A stretch of DNA of 64,000 nucleotides from an uncultured Vampirovibrio sp. (GCA_910578465.1 CAJTPW010000002.1:62001-126000), one strand, 5' to 3'; positions 36,407 through 45,951 are shown, counted from the stretch's first letter. Program-made: numbers and translations. The notes: generated by a model from the letters alone, not told the origin.

Positions 36407-36793
36407 TTATTTCTTAGCGCCGGCTTTAGCTTTTTTAGCACCATACTTTGATCTACTCTGTGTTCTGTTTGCAACACCTGCAGTATCAAGCGTGCCTCTG
36501 ATGATGTGATATCTTACACCCGGAAGGTCTTTAACCCTGCCGCCTCTAATCATAACAACAGAGTGCTCTTGCAGGTTATGTCCGATACCAGGAATATATG
36601 AAGTCACTTCAAAACCGTTTGTAAGCCTTACCCTTGCAACTTTTCTAAGTGCAGAGTTAGGTTTTTTAGGCGTTGTTGTATAAACTCTGGTGCAAACACC
36701 TCTTCTTTGAGGGCAGTTTGTAAGCGCCGGAGATTTAGTTTTATCAACTATTTTCTTTCTTTCATTTTTAACTAATTGGTTAATTGTAGGCAT
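36407..36793 (-). CDS. rpsL: 30S ribosomal protein uS12
   Basis: The 128-residue protein starts MPTINQLVKNERKKIV and contains GVCTRVYTTTPKKPNSALRK and PGVRYHIIRGTLDTAGV. The PKKPNSA lysine region, where streptomycin-resistance changes occur in other bacteria, looks wild type. It is followed by rpsG on the same strand. Confidence 0.98.
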   Translation of the reverse strand: MPTINQLVKNERKKIVDKTKSPALTNCPQRRGVCTRVYTTTPKKPNSALRKVARVRLTNGFEVTSYIPGIGHNLQEHSVVMIRGGRVKDLPGVRYHIIRGTLDTAGVANRTQSRSKYGAKKAKAGAKK

Positions 36794-36905
36794 AATTTTC
36801 CCTTTGTTTGTATTACTGTTCCATTATTTGACAATAAACAAAGCTGAATGTCAAATGATATTTGAAAATTTTAAGCTTTTTTAAAATCTTTTTCATATTA
36901 AAAGT

Positions 36906-36934
36906 TTGACTAAAACCTGCAGCGGGAATATTAT
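36906..36934 (+). promoter_or_regulatory. Promoter of the 119-residue gene, probably leaderless
   Basis: TTGACT (36906-36911) and TATTAT (36929-36934) are 17 bp apart. The expected start at about 36941 coincides with the ATG. There is no ribosome binding site. Confidence 0.6.
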
Positions 36935-36940
36935 AATTAT

Positions 36941-37300
36941 ATGAAAAGTAAAGATGTCGTTAGAGCTGAAAATTCCCTAAGGGAATATATTTTGGAAGAA
37001 TTCAGCGATGATATTCGCGAAAGAGAGCGTATAAACCTTTACAAATACAAGGGTTTGTCGCTCATAATAGTCTGGGAGCCAAATGTAGAGCCTAATTTCA
37101 GGGTTCAAATTATGGCATTTGAAGCAAGTTTTAGAATTGAGGGTGGTCAAAAAATTGAAGGCGGCTTGCAGGATAACGATGTCAGTTTGATTACAAAATG
37201 GGCAAAAAAGGCGGTAAACAAATCTTTGCTTATGAGAATTTGGGTAACAGAAGCCCGTGAGAAAAAAGAAGTCCGTCTAAAACCGTTTGATATGGTGTAA
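36941..37300 (+). CDS. Hypothetical protein, unknown function
   Basis: The 119-residue soluble protein mixes helices (residues 1-30) and strands (SLIIVWEPN, FRVQIMAFEA). It ends in a basic helix-like segment with WVTEAREKKEVRLKPF. No motif is recognised. It is driven by what looks like a strong promoter whose start falls on the ATG. It is convergent with the tgt operon. Confidence 0.65.
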   Translation: MKSKDVVRAENSLREYILEEFSDDIRERERINLYKYKGLSLIIVWEPNVEPNFRVQIMAFEASFRIEGGQKIEGGLQDNDVSLITKWAKKAVNKSLLMRIWVTEAREKKEVRLKPFDMV

Positions 37301-37381
37301 AATTTTTATTTTTTTGCAGAAATTTTTATTTTGCTACACGTCCGAAAAACAGTTTTTGCCGTATTTATTCAAACTGCATTT

Positions 37382-38554
37382 TTACACATTTTCTTTGCTG
37401 AATTTTTTAAGCAAATTGTCTGCAAACTCTGCAAATTCACCTCTTTTGATAGCATCTGACGTTTGAAACATAAGATTTACAAGGAAATGTATATTATGAA
37501 TGCTCAAAAGCATTGCAGCATTTGCCTCCGACGCTCTGTAAAGATGTCTGATATAGGCCCTTGTGTGATTTCTGCAGGTCCAGCAGTTACATTTTTCATC
37601 CAGCGGCCCAAAATCCGACTCAAACTCTTTATTTTTAATGATTTTATTTCCTTCGAACGTGAAAAAGGTTCCATGGCGTGCATTTCGCGTCGGCAAAACG
37701 CAATCAAACATATCCACACCCGCTTTCACCCCGTTCAATAAATCAACAGGGGTGCCCACTCCCATTAAATATCGCGGTTTTCCTTCGGGGAGAAGAGGAG
37801 TCACCAGATTAACGTAATAATTCTTGATATCTGTTGGCTCTCCGACGCTCACTCCCCCTATAGCACAGCCTACGCTTGGTTTTGACGCAATATAATTCGC
37901 CGATTCGATTCTCAAATCATCAAAAAAGGCTCCTTGAACAATTGGAAACAAAGCCTGACGCGGGTTTTGGTGTGCTTCAATACACCTGTCAAGCCACCTG
38001 TGTGTGCGCTCCATTGCAGATTTTGCTTCATCATATGTACAGGGATACGGTGCACATTCATCAAACGCCATTATAATATCCGCCCCTAAATCGTTTTGAA
38101 TTTGCATGGAAATTTCGGGCGAGATAAAATGCTTTGAACCGTTTTTAGGATCCGTAAAATGCACCCCATCTTCCGTTATTTTTCGAAGCTTTGCCAGAGA
38201 AAATACCTGAAATCCGCCTGAATCAGTCAGCATGGGCTTATGCCAATTCATCCAGGAATGAAGCCCGCCCGCCTTTTTAACAAGAGCAGTGCCCGGCTTT
38301 AAATACATATGATAAGAATTTGCAAGAATAATCTGGGCGCCTGTTTCTAAAAGCTGTCTGTTATCAAGCATTTTCACGGCAGAGTTCGTACCGACGGGCA
38401 TAAAAACAGGTGTTTTAATAAGCCCGTGAGGTGTGAAAAACTCACCACATCTTGCTTTTGAGTTTTTATCCTTTGCTGTTACCTTGAAGCTAAAATAGCC
38501 TTGGTTCAAATTTGTGACTTGATTCGGTATGCAATTTGGCGCAGAGTTTGGCAT
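37382..38554 (-). CDS. tgt: Queuine tRNA-ribosyltransferase
   Basis: Tgt exchanges guanine 34 for preQ1 in tRNAs with GUN anticodons. The 390-residue protein shows TDSGGFQVFSLA (active-site loop), GGVSVGEP and PRYLMGVGTPVDLLNGV. The zinc site is CNCWTCRNH plus a later His in LSIHNIHF. The first 20 residues are unusual and may be an N-terminal extension. The gene starts nine bases after ndk ends, so the two form an operon. The tRNA-Asp in this window carries a GUC anticodon and is a likely substrate. Confidence 0.95.
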   Translation of the reverse strand: MPNSAPNCIPNQVTNLNQGYFSFKVTAKDKNSKARCGEFFTPHGLIKTPVFMPVGTNSAVKMLDNRQLLETGAQIILANSYHMYLKPGTALVKKAGGLHSWMNWHKPMLTDSGGFQVFSLAKLRKITEDGVHFTDPKNGSKHFISPEISMQIQNDLGADIIMAFDECAPYPCTYDEAKSAMERTHRWLDRCIEAHQNPRQALFPIVQGAFFDDLRIESANYIASKPSVGCAIGGVSVGEPTDIKNYYVNLVTPLLPEGKPRYLMGVGTPVDLLNGVKAGVDMFDCVLPTRNARHGTFFTFEGNKIIKNKEFESDFGPLDEKCNCWTCRNHTRAYIRHLYRASEANAAMLLSIHNIHFLVNLMFQTSDAIKRGEFAEFADNLLKKFSKENV

Positions 38555-38563
38555 GGACTGAAA

Positions 38564-39016
38564 CTAAACTCCCATAACAATTTCAAGCATAGTTTTATAA
38601 TTGTCGCAGATTTCATTTTCACTAAACCAGAGTCCCATCTCTCTTTTAGCGCTTTCGGGAGAATCTGAAGCATGGACTGCGTTATATTCTTTTACGGTGC
38701 AAAAATCTGCCCTGATTGAACCCACATCCGCCTCATCGGGGTTTGTTTTCCCCACAATATGACGAACGCCCAAAATCGCGTTTTCGCCTTCTAAAACCAT
38801 AGCAAGAACAGGACCCGAGGTTATATATTCAAGCAGGGGAGCATAAAAAGGCTTGCCGACATGTTCTGCGTAATGCTTTTCGGCCAATTCCAAAGAAACA
38901 TTTGTCAGCTTCATTGCAATAATTTTATATCCCTTATCTTCAAAGCGGGAGATGATTTTGCCCATCAAACCCCTTTTTACGGAGTCAGGTTTTAAAGCCA
39001 CAAATGTTCTTTCCAT
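38564..39016 (-). CDS. ndk: Nucleoside-diphosphate kinase
   Basis: Ndk moves a phosphate from ATP to other NDPs through a histidine intermediate. I choose the ATG at 39016 (MERTFVALKPDSVKRG) because AAGGA lies 8 bases upstream; this gives 150 residues, the usual size. The active-site His is in NAVHASDS and the nucleotide-binding GSIRADF is intact. It is co-transcribed with tgt. Confidence 0.96.
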   Translation of the reverse strand: MERTFVALKPDSVKRGLMGKIISRFEDKGYKIIAMKLTNVSLELAEKHYAEHVGKPFYAPLLEYITSGPVLAMVLEGENAILGVRHIVGKTNPDEADVGSIRADFCTVKEYNAVHASDSPESAKREMGLWFSENEICDNYKTMLEIVMGV

Positions 39017-39196
39017 AATACTTTTCCTTATAAAACACTTTCCAACTTCGACCATTATACACCAAATAAAAGATAAGGGGCAGTTTTATGACAAACAGCA
39101 GAAAGTATAAGAAACTTAACGAAATATTTCCTTTTTTAATAATTTTTAATATGATAAAAAAGGAAGAGGTTTTTAAAGGAAAATTCAAAAACGGAT

Positions 39197-39694
39197 ATGT
39201 TTTCAAAAGGGTATTCAGCGGGATATTCCAGAGGATATTCTTCAATAGGAAGCAAACAGCAGCTGTATGAGAAAAATTTTTCACAGACAGGACAGGAGGC
39301 TTTTGAGAATATAAGCCTGCAGAGCCTTTTCAGAAAAAGCAGAATTTCTTCCAAACAAAAAGAGGTGGCAAATAATTATGCCATAATTAAAAAGATTTTC
39401 AGTTTTTCTGCCGTAAATTCAAGAATAACAAACTCAGAAGGCGCGCTTCTAAAGCAATACGGTATGAAGCTCCTTGAAGAAACTACTGCGGGAACAATGT
39501 TTCGAGAACTTGAAACCCTGATAGACTGGACAAATAACGGCGATGCCATCAAAAGGCAGCATTCCGATAAAATTTTTGAAATCAGAGTAAAAGAATTAAA
39601 ATTTTTACAGGCAAATAACTCTCTTTTATCAATGGGAGAGCTTTATAACGGCTATACCATACTGGAAAAATATATTGAATACCTCGCAAGCTGA
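39197..39694 (+). CDS. Hypothetical protein with Gly-Tyr-Ser-rich N-terminus
   Basis: The 165-residue protein begins MFSKGYSAGYSRGYSS, a short repeat of GYSxGYS, followed by a helical, hydrophilic body. No signal or known domain is visible. An AAAGGA lies 16 bases upstream, rather far for a ribosome binding site, so the start is uncertain. It is divergent from ndk and convergent with the next gene. Confidence 0.55.
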   Translation: MFSKGYSAGYSRGYSSIGSKQQLYEKNFSQTGQEAFENISLQSLFRKSRISSKQKEVANNYAIIKKIFSFSAVNSRITNSEGALLKQYGMKLLEETTAGTMFRELETLIDWTNNGDAIKRQHSDKIFEIRVKELKFLQANNSLLSMGELYNGYTILEKYIEYLAS

Positions 39695-39709
39695 GAATAT
39701 CCGCAATTT

Positions 39710-40540
39710 TTATTTCTTAACCTGCTCTAAAAGCCTTTTTTGGCCGTTAGTCTCTTCAAATTTTTTGGTGTCCGTATTTGAAACGTATATTCCAAACTCA
39801 TCAATTATCCCGTCTGAATTATAGTCATATAATATTTCTACAATCCCATCCGCAGTAGCTGTTGCAATAATTTCAGGATTTTTATCACCGTCTATATCAA
39901 GTGCTGCTTGATATGTGGTCCCGGGCCCGGTGAAAAACGGACCTGCCTGATAATCAAGACTTGAATCTTTCCCCATAGGCAAACCGCTTTTTTCTATAAA
40001 ATCGATATCGTTACCTGTAATACTGCCTTCAAATCTGTCGGCCCCTAAAATATCACGGTGAATTCTTAAAGATTTATCATCAAACCCCAAAGATTCAATA
40101 AACTCTTCCGCAACAGCTCTCGGATTGTCTTTAAAACTGTCTTCAAGCTCTTTTTGCCTGCAGCCCCTTGCATATAAATCCGCAAGACCACCGGGCATTA
40201 AACCGGTCAGAAGAACATAAAATGTCATAATAGCCGCAGTGCCCCTTGTAATCAACTTATTCGAAGTTGTTTTGCCCCTGCCTTCAGATACCGTAAACGT
40301 ACAAACAGCAGGGCTTTCATTCCTTTTATCTCTTCCTTCGAAAATGTCAAGAACATCCTCATCAAAAGTCTTCTCGAAAGCAGATCTGCCATCCATAGTT
40401 TTTATAAAATCGTCGAACGCCTGTTTTGGCGTTTGAAAATCAGGATCATTTGCCCAGTCGTATATTTTTTTTACGCCAAATGACGGAAAAGCCTGCGCCT
40501 TATGGTTAAGAGCGCCTATATTAACATTATTTACTCTCAT
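39710..40540 (-). CDS. F-G-motif protein with acidic calcium-type loops, copy A
   Basis: The 276-residue protein starts MRVNNVNIGALNH and has PSFGVKK with F21-G22. One hydrophobic segment (IMTFYVLLTGLMPGG) lies near residue 110. The C-terminal region has two acidic loops, DIDGDKNPEI and DYNSDGIIDE, which resemble Ca-binding EF-hand or FG-GAP loops. Its neighbour at 40615 shares the segment, the KDNPR(A/K)VA motif and the loops, so they are paralogues. A clear AGGTGAGGA precedes the ATG. Function unknown. Confidence 0.65.
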   Translation of the reverse strand: MRVNNVNIGALNHKAQAFPSFGVKKIYDWANDPDFQTPKQAFDDFIKTMDGRSAFEKTFDEDVLDIFEGRDKRNESPAVCTFTVSEGRGKTTSNKLITRGTAAIMTFYVLLTGLMPGGLADLYARGCRQKELEDSFKDNPRAVAEEFIESLGFDDKSLRIHRDILGADRFEGSITGNDIDFIEKSGLPMGKDSSLDYQAGPFFTGPGTTYQAALDIDGDKNPEIIATATADGIVEILYDYNSDGIIDEFGIYVSNTDTKKFEETNGQKRLLEQVKK

Positions 40541-40614
40541 ATTTTCCTCACCTTTACCGTCAAGCTTTTATTCTATCACAAAATAGAAACCTGACAGAGA
40601 ATTTATCAACAAGT

Positions 40615-41277
40615 TTATTCTTCCCCTTCTTTTGCAAGGGTTTCAATGGTATCAACGGTGCCGTCGGAGTCGTAATCATATGATATTACAAGTTTACCGT
40701 CTTCATCAGTTGTAACGGTAATTTCAGGGTGCTTGTCTCCGTCGATATCAAGAGAAGCAGAAGAGAACACGCCATCCGCAAAGTCGAGTGCAACCCTGGA
40801 ATCAGGACCAAGCATGCTCTCACTCCAATCTTGAATTACAAACGGATTCACAAAGCCGCTTTCCAAATATTCAAAATGCATATCATTTGCGCCAAAACCA
40901 TTGTCACCTGAGGCGAAAGTGTCCACAAAAGCCAGTGCAACTTTTTTAGGGTTATCTCTAAACGCCTCCGCAAGTTCTCTTTGAGCTAAAAAAGCGGAGC
41001 CCGCATTGTACCCTTGAATTCCTCCTGATGCAAGACCAAGAGCTGCCACAATACCTAAAGCGCCTTTGAAAATTCTTTTACCCGCACGACCTCTGCGCCT
41101 TGGTCTTTCGCTTCTTTCTGCGGTATCATCTTCATCGTCATCTCTTCTTCTTCCAAAAGAAACGGTATCCGCCTGATTTAGAAGCCTTGGAGAAAAATTA
41201 TTTTTACACGCATTTGAAGCTTTGTTAGCCGAGAAAGCTGTATTTAAAGTACCATAAGCAACATTTGAAACCTGCAT
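40615..41277 (-). CDS. F-G-motif protein with acidic calcium-type loops, copy B
   Basis: The 220-residue protein has TVSFGRRRDDDED with F41-G42, followed by a very acidic then arginine-rich stretch (residues 43-68). A hydrophobic glycine-rich segment (residues 70-87) could enter a membrane. The C-terminus has DIDGDKHPEI and DYDSDGTVDT, paralogous to copy A downstream. AAGGGA precedes the ATG. The pair likely arose by duplication and then diverged. Confidence 0.65.
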   Translation of the reverse strand: MQVSNVAYGTLNTAFSANKASNACKNNFSPRLLNQADTVSFGRRRDDDEDDTAERSERPRRRGRAGKRIFKGALGIVAALGLASGGIQGYNAGSAFLAQRELAEAFRDNPKKVALAFVDTFASGDNGFGANDMHFEYLESGFVNPFVIQDWSESMLGPDSRVALDFADGVFSSASLDIDGDKHPEITVTTDEDGKLVISYDYDSDGTVDTIETLAKEGEE

Positions 41278-41376
41278 TACAATATTCCCTTTTGATTATT
41301 ATATCTTGCATATACAAAACATCAAAAAGTTTTTATTTGCGCAAAGCGGAATTTATCAGGTTCTTTATAGCTGAGC

Positions 41377-41793
41377 CTATTTTTCGGCTCTCGGGTCAGC
41401 CTGTTTTTCGCCGGGTGCTTTCTTTTCGAAAACAAACTCTTTGCCTGCTTTATTTTTCAAAATTAATTTATCGCCTTCTGTTTTAATTTCAAGGGCACCT
41501 GAAATATCTTTTAAAAATTCATTTTCGGCATCCATAATCTCAACAGGACCTGCCATTTTTGTTGAAGCGGGTGCTGTCAGTTTGATGGTTTTTCCACCGA
41601 GAGTATAATTACCGAAATAATAGTTTAAAACCTGCCCGAAATAGCGATTTTCATCTTTTGCAAAGCCCAGAGTAATATCTTCTGCCGCATACGGCGGTTT
41701 AATGAGCTTATACTCATTTCCTCTGATAGCGTCAACGCCTGTACATGATGCTAGTGATAAAAACGCAAATACAGAACAAAATAATTTATCCAT
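41377..41793 (-). CDS. META-domain (HslJ-like) lipoprotein
   Basis: The 138-residue protein has a lipoprotein signal peptide with lipobox LASC (C17). The body matches the META/HslJ pattern: G-N-x-Y, NRYFGQVLNYYFGNYTL, then TKMAGPVEIMDAENEFLKD and KLILKNKAGKEFVFE. HslJ-type proteins are envelope proteins linked to stress in enterobacteria. It should sit in the outer or inner membrane. It is downstream of ychF by about 60 bases, on the same strand. Confidence 0.75.
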   Translation of the reverse strand: MDKLFCSVFAFLSLASCTGVDAIRGNEYKLIKPPYAAEDITLGFAKDENRYFGQVLNYYFGNYTLGGKTIKLTAPASTKMAGPVEIMDAENEFLKDISGALEIKTEGDKLILKNKAGKEFVFEKKAPGEKQADPRAEK

Positions 41794-41853
41794 TTTTCAT
41801 ATTTCCTTTTTTTCTTAAATTATAATACTTTTTAAACGCATGGGCAAAGTTTT

Positions 41854-42951
41854 TTATGTGTTAAATCTGAAAAGCATAATGTCTCCGTCCTGTACGACAT
41901 ATTCCTTGCCTTCCAAACGCGCAACACCTTTTTCCCTTGCGCCTGCCCAGCTTCCTGCCTTAATGAAATCATCATAAGATACAACTTCAGCTTTGATAAA
42001 GCCTTTTTCAAAATCCGTATGAATAACTCCTGCGGCCTGTGGAGCTTTTGTGCCTTTTGCAATGGTCCATGCCCGAACTTCCTTTTCTCCGGCTGTAATA
42101 TATGTTTGCAAATTCAAAATATCATAGGCGGATTTTATCATCTTTTCTATGCCCGAACTTTGAACACCGAGCTCTTTGAGGTAATTTTCAGCTTCTTCTT
42201 TCCCTAAAGATACAAGCTCTGCTTCAATCTGTGCACAAATCATAACAACATCCGCATTTTGTTTTGAAGCATATTCCCTAACACGATCAACGTATTCATT
42301 CCCGGTTGCAAGCTCATTTTCGGCAACATTGGCACAGTAAATCACAGGTTTTGTCATAAGAAGATGAAAATGGTGTAATGCTTTTATTTCTTCATCGTTA
42401 AAAATCTCTTTAACATTTATAAATTCACCTTTTTCAAGATAGGTCATAAGCCTTTCAATGATTGAATTTTCAAGAACCGCATCTTTATCCCCTGCTTTTA
42501 CCTGCTTTGCAATACGTTTTAAACGATTTTCAAGGCTTGAAATATCGGCAAGAGCAAGCTCCGTGTTAATTGTTTCAATATCATCAATCGGATCAATTTT
42601 GCCGTTCACATGGATTGTATTCGGATCGTCAAAACAGCGGACAACCTGAATTATGGCATCAACCTCTCTAATATTATGCAAGAACTGATTCCCTAACCCC
42701 TCGCCCTTGCTTGCGCCCTTTACAAGCCCAGCAATATCGACAAATTCAATTGCAGTCGGTATTACGGTTTCTGTTTTAACCAGATCTTTAAGCGTGTATA
42801 ATCTTTCATCGGGCACGGTTACAACGCCGACATTCGGCTCAATGGTGCAAAAGGGATAATTCGCACTCTGGGCATTGGCTGAAAGCGTCAGTGCATTAAA
42901 AAGGGTTGATTTTCCAACGTTTGGAAGCCCTACAATTCCTGCTTTAAGCAT
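41854..42951 (-). CDS. ychF: Redox-regulated ATPase YchF
   Basis: The 365-residue Obg-family protein binds ATP rather than GTP. The P-loop is GLPNVGKST (residues 8-16), followed by the TPxxA-like switch and DIAGLVKGA. The C-terminal TGS-like domain starts near LQTYITAGEKEVRAW. It binds ribosomes and is linked to oxidative stress in other bacteria. It is a common single-copy gene. A GGAAA lies before the ATG. Confidence 0.96.
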   Translation of the reverse strand: MLKAGIVGLPNVGKSTLFNALTLSANAQSANYPFCTIEPNVGVVTVPDERLYTLKDLVKTETVIPTAIEFVDIAGLVKGASKGEGLGNQFLHNIREVDAIIQVVRCFDDPNTIHVNGKIDPIDDIETINTELALADISSLENRLKRIAKQVKAGDKDAVLENSIIERLMTYLEKGEFINVKEIFNDEEIKALHHFHLLMTKPVIYCANVAENELATGNEYVDRVREYASKQNADVVMICAQIEAELVSLGKEEAENYLKELGVQSSGIEKMIKSAYDILNLQTYITAGEKEVRAWTIAKGTKAPQAAGVIHTDFEKGFIKAEVVSYDDFIKAGSWAGAREKGVARLEGKEYVVQDGDIMLFRFNT

Positions 42952-43003
42952 TATAAAATTTTCCTTTATTCTCTAAGACAATAAAATAATGATACCATAA
43001 AAG

Positions 43004-43495
43004 CTAAATATCTGCGGTACAGTTCGGGCATTTGGTTGCTTTAATGTTAATTGTCGAAAAGCACCTCGGACAAGCCTTTGTATCTGATGCAACCTGAGTT
43101 TCTTCCTTTGTTTCAACCGCAGCACGAAGCTTATTTATAAATTTAATAAGCAAAAATACGGCAAAAGCAACAAATATAAAGCTTATGAGCGTATTTATAA
43201 AAAGCCCGTAATTTATTGTCACGGCCCCTGCCGCTTGAGCAGCCTCAAGAGAAGGGTATTCCACAATTTTACCTTCGTAATTCGGCAGAGTTAAATAAAG
43301 GTTTGCAAAATCAACTCTGCCCATAATCCAGCCCATGGGAGGCATTATGATGTCTTTAACCATAGAATCGACAATTTTTCCAAATGCGGCACCGATTATG
43401 ATACCGACAGCCATATCGATTACATTTCCTTTGATTGCAAAGGTTTTGAATTCATCGGTCCATTTCTTAACTTTACCTATACCTTTATCAAGCAT
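43004..43495 (-). CDS. mscL: Large-conductance mechanosensitive channel MscL with zinc ribbon
   Basis: MscL opens under membrane tension to release solutes. The 163-residue protein has the N-terminal helix FKTFAIKGNVIDMAVGIIIGAAFGKI, a periplasmic loop and a second membrane helix near residues 100-125. It carries an extra C-terminal C142-x2-C145 and C156-x2-C159 zinc-ribbon motif. Such MscL-ribbon fusions occur in some other bacteria. GGAGG precedes the ATG. It is co-directional with ychF. Confidence 0.95.
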   Translation of the reverse strand: MLDKGIGKVKKWTDEFKTFAIKGNVIDMAVGIIIGAAFGKIVDSMVKDIIMPPMGWIMGRVDFANLYLTLPNYEGKIVEYPSLEAAQAAGAVTINYGLFINTLISFIFVAFAVFLLIKFINKLRAAVETKEETQVASDTKACPRCFSTINIKATKCPNCTADI

Positions 43496-43623
43496 ATTGC
43501 CTCCAAAATATTGTTTATAAGTGCATTACAGCTGATTTTAACACAAAAATAATTTAAAAACGGCAATTTTTTTTATTTAGCAACATTATATATTCGCGCA
43601 AATATTTTAAAGGAATTAAAGGA

Positions 43624-44088
43624 ATGAGAATAAACGGAATTGCAAACAACAATGCAAATTTTAAAGGCGCATACGTAATAAGCGGAACAAACGCCGAAGT
43701 AAACAGAGCTAAAAAAGGCTTAAGAAAATCAAATGTTCGCATGCACTGCGAAAAAATCGGAAACGCTCCGCACAGTGACACACTTCCTGCATACCTTCTT
43801 GTGACAACAGGAAAAGATATTAAAACATATCTGGATTTTGCAAAAACCGCAGAAAGGCTTTACGATGAAAATGCCAAAATGTTTTCAGATGAACTCACGG
43901 AAAATCATTTTGAAACAATTAAAGAATATGAAAGCCACCGCTACATGAGCATAGCGTTTAACATTCTTGAAGTTTTAGCAAGTAAGTGCAATTTTTCAAA
44001 ACCGCTTCATAATATCTCCGCAAAAAGAGTTACGGAAGCTATAAAAAACGATAAATTTGACTACGAAGAAGGCAGAATCAAAAAATAA
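43624..44088 (+). CDS. F-K-G-motif protein, unknown function
   Basis: The 154-residue protein starts MRINGIANNNANFKGAYVIS, with F-K-G at residues 13-15. The rest is helical and soluble with no known domain; YESHRYMSIAFNILEVL is a conserved-looking helix. AAAGGA precedes the ATG. It is divergent from mscL and is closed by a strong terminator. The start MRING resembles the family members at 61.7 and 62.3 kb. Confidence 0.6.
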   Translation: MRINGIANNNANFKGAYVISGTNAEVNRAKKGLRKSNVRMHCEKIGNAPHSDTLPAYLLVTTGKDIKTYLDFAKTAERLYDENAKMFSDELTENHFETIKEYESHRYMSIAFNILEVLASKCNFSKPLHNISAKRVTEAIKNDKFDYEEGRIKK

Positions 44089-44102
44089 AATACAATAAAC
44101 GC

Positions 44103-44135
44103 AAAATGACCTCATAGAATTTATGAGGTCATTTT
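44103..44135. terminator. Bidirectional terminator before PPi-PFK
   Basis: AAAATGACCTCATA (44103-44116) pairs perfectly with TATGAGGTCATTTT (44122-44135) across a five-base loop. Confidence 0.88.
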
Positions 44136-44170
44136 ATATTTTTGGTACACCGTCGTTATGCGTAAATTTA

Positions 44171-45856
44171 TTAAACGCCGAGCGGCTTTTTAGCTGTTTC
44201 CAACTGAAGCGTCATTGTTGTAATGTCGCAAACTTCAGAGGGGCCAAAGTATTGAATAGCACCGGGGAATACGTAGCAATCAGTCTTTGCCCATTTTTCA
44301 CGATTCTGCTCAAATGCCTTGAATACGGGGCCATCCAGCTCAACAAGCGCTTTTTGGATAACAGGTTTCATTTTACCGTGGCGTTTTTCCATATTCATCA
44401 TCATAGTCAAAGGAACGCCGCCTGCAACCCATTCTGCAGCAGGTTTTGTAAGGTTTTTAACGGATGATAAATATCCCGTTAAACCTGCCGAAATCAAAGC
44501 AAAAGCGTTGTAACCCAATGAATAGCAATAATCGGCATCAAAATTCGAAGGCATTGCACAACGTCCTTCATAACCAAAGAAATGAGCCTGATCGGAGAAT
44601 TTACCCGTAAATTTACCTTCGGACTTCATTTGTGCAAGCTTGACCCTTACCATTTCAATTAAAAGCTTTTCAGTCTCAATTTTTGAAACCTGAACGTTGC
44701 CATGCGGGTCTCTGTCCATCAATAATTGTGCCTTAATCATATCGGGAAGGCTTGAAAATACCTTAGCATTTTCAGAATCAAGTTTTGAAGCGATAATTTG
44801 ATATTTATCCGCATTTGCAGCATTTACAAAGGTTTCATCTTTTTCAAGAACCGCAAGAAGATCGTTTAAGTTTTGAATCATTGTTTTCATTTCAGGAATG
44901 AATTCAATTAACCCTTCGGGAATAAGCGCTACACCAAAGTTTTTGCCTGCATTACCGCGCTCTGCCACGATATTTGAAATATAATCAACAATGCTTTCCA
45001 AAGATTGTTTTTTAGCTTCAACTTCTTCTGAAATTAAGCAAATGTTAGGCTGAGTTTGAAGAGCAACTTCAAGACCCACATGCGTTGCACTTCTGCCCAT
45101 TAATTTTACAAAGTGCCAGTATTTTTTGGCGGAATTTGCGTCTCTTTGAATGTTTCCAATAAGTTCCGCGTATGTTTTTGTTGCAGTATCAAAACCAAAT
45201 GAAATTTCAATCTGGTCATTTTTAAGGTCACCATCAATTGTTTTCGGACAGCCGATTACCTGAATACCTGTATTTTTAGCCTTTAACCATTCAGCAAGCA
45301 TACAAGCGTTTGTGTTTGAATCATCTCCGCCGATAATAACAATAGCACCGATGTTTAAGGCTTTGCAGGTTGCAAGAGTCTTTTCAAATTGTTCTTCGGT
45401 TTCAAGTTTTGTTCTGCCAGAACCTATAATGTCAAAACCGCCCGTATTTCTGTATCTGTTAATGAATTCATCATCAAATTTAACATATTTTGAATCTACA
45501 ATACCTGACGGGCCGCCAAGGAAACCATACAGTTCATTACTTGAATTTGCAGCTTTCAGAGCATCATAAAGCCCTGCAATAACGTTGTGTCCGCCGGGTG
45601 CCTGACCGCCTGAAAGGATTACACCAACATTTTTTGCGGTCAGATTTAAAGGAGAGCCGTTTGCTTCATCAAATGTCACGATGGGCTCACCATATACATG
45701 TGAAAATAATTTTTGGATATCATCAGCATCCTTAACGGCGCTTGTTGCCTTGCCTGTTGAAACTTTAATGTTTTTAATGCCTGATTTCAAGGCTCCTGCA
45801 AGTTTCGGATTGTAGTTTAATCTTTCCTTGTGTAACGGTGATAATTCTCTCATCAA
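44171..45856 (-). CDS. pfp: Pyrophosphate-dependent 6-phosphofructokinase
   Basis: The 561-residue protein belongs to the long PFP group. GGDDS at residues 176-180 (D178-D179) marks pyrophosphate use, since ATP enzymes have GGDGS here; PKTIDGD carries the catalytic aspartates. Other blocks are GGQAPGGHNVI near the N-terminus and FFGYEGRCAMPSNFD. It phosphorylates fructose-6-phosphate reversibly with PPi. With Pgi at 19.6 kb it supports energy-saving glycolysis, common in anaerobes. A GGAG precedes the ATG. Confidence 0.94.
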   Translation of the reverse strand: MMRELSPLHKERLNYNPKLAGALKSGIKNIKVSTGKATSAVKDADDIQKLFSHVYGEPIVTFDEANGSPLNLTAKNVGVILSGGQAPGGHNVIAGLYDALKAANSSNELYGFLGGPSGIVDSKYVKFDDEFINRYRNTGGFDIIGSGRTKLETEEQFEKTLATCKALNIGAIVIIGGDDSNTNACMLAEWLKAKNTGIQVIGCPKTIDGDLKNDQIEISFGFDTATKTYAELIGNIQRDANSAKKYWHFVKLMGRSATHVGLEVALQTQPNICLISEEVEAKKQSLESIVDYISNIVAERGNAGKNFGVALIPEGLIEFIPEMKTMIQNLNDLLAVLEKDETFVNAANADKYQIIASKLDSENAKVFSSLPDMIKAQLLMDRDPHGNVQVSKIETEKLLIEMVRVKLAQMKSEGKFTGKFSDQAHFFGYEGRCAMPSNFDADYCYSLGYNAFALISAGLTGYLSSVKNLTKPAAEWVAGGVPLTMMMNMEKRHGKMKPVIQKALVELDGPVFKAFEQNREKWAKTDCYVFPGAIQYFGPSEVCDITTMTLQLETAKKPLGV

Positions 45857-45951
45857 AAATCTCCTTTAAAACTTTCCATGACAACATTTTAATATAAATA
45901 CAAGCAAAATAAAGGCTTTTTTAAGCGGGGGAAGAAAAAAGAACTTCACTA

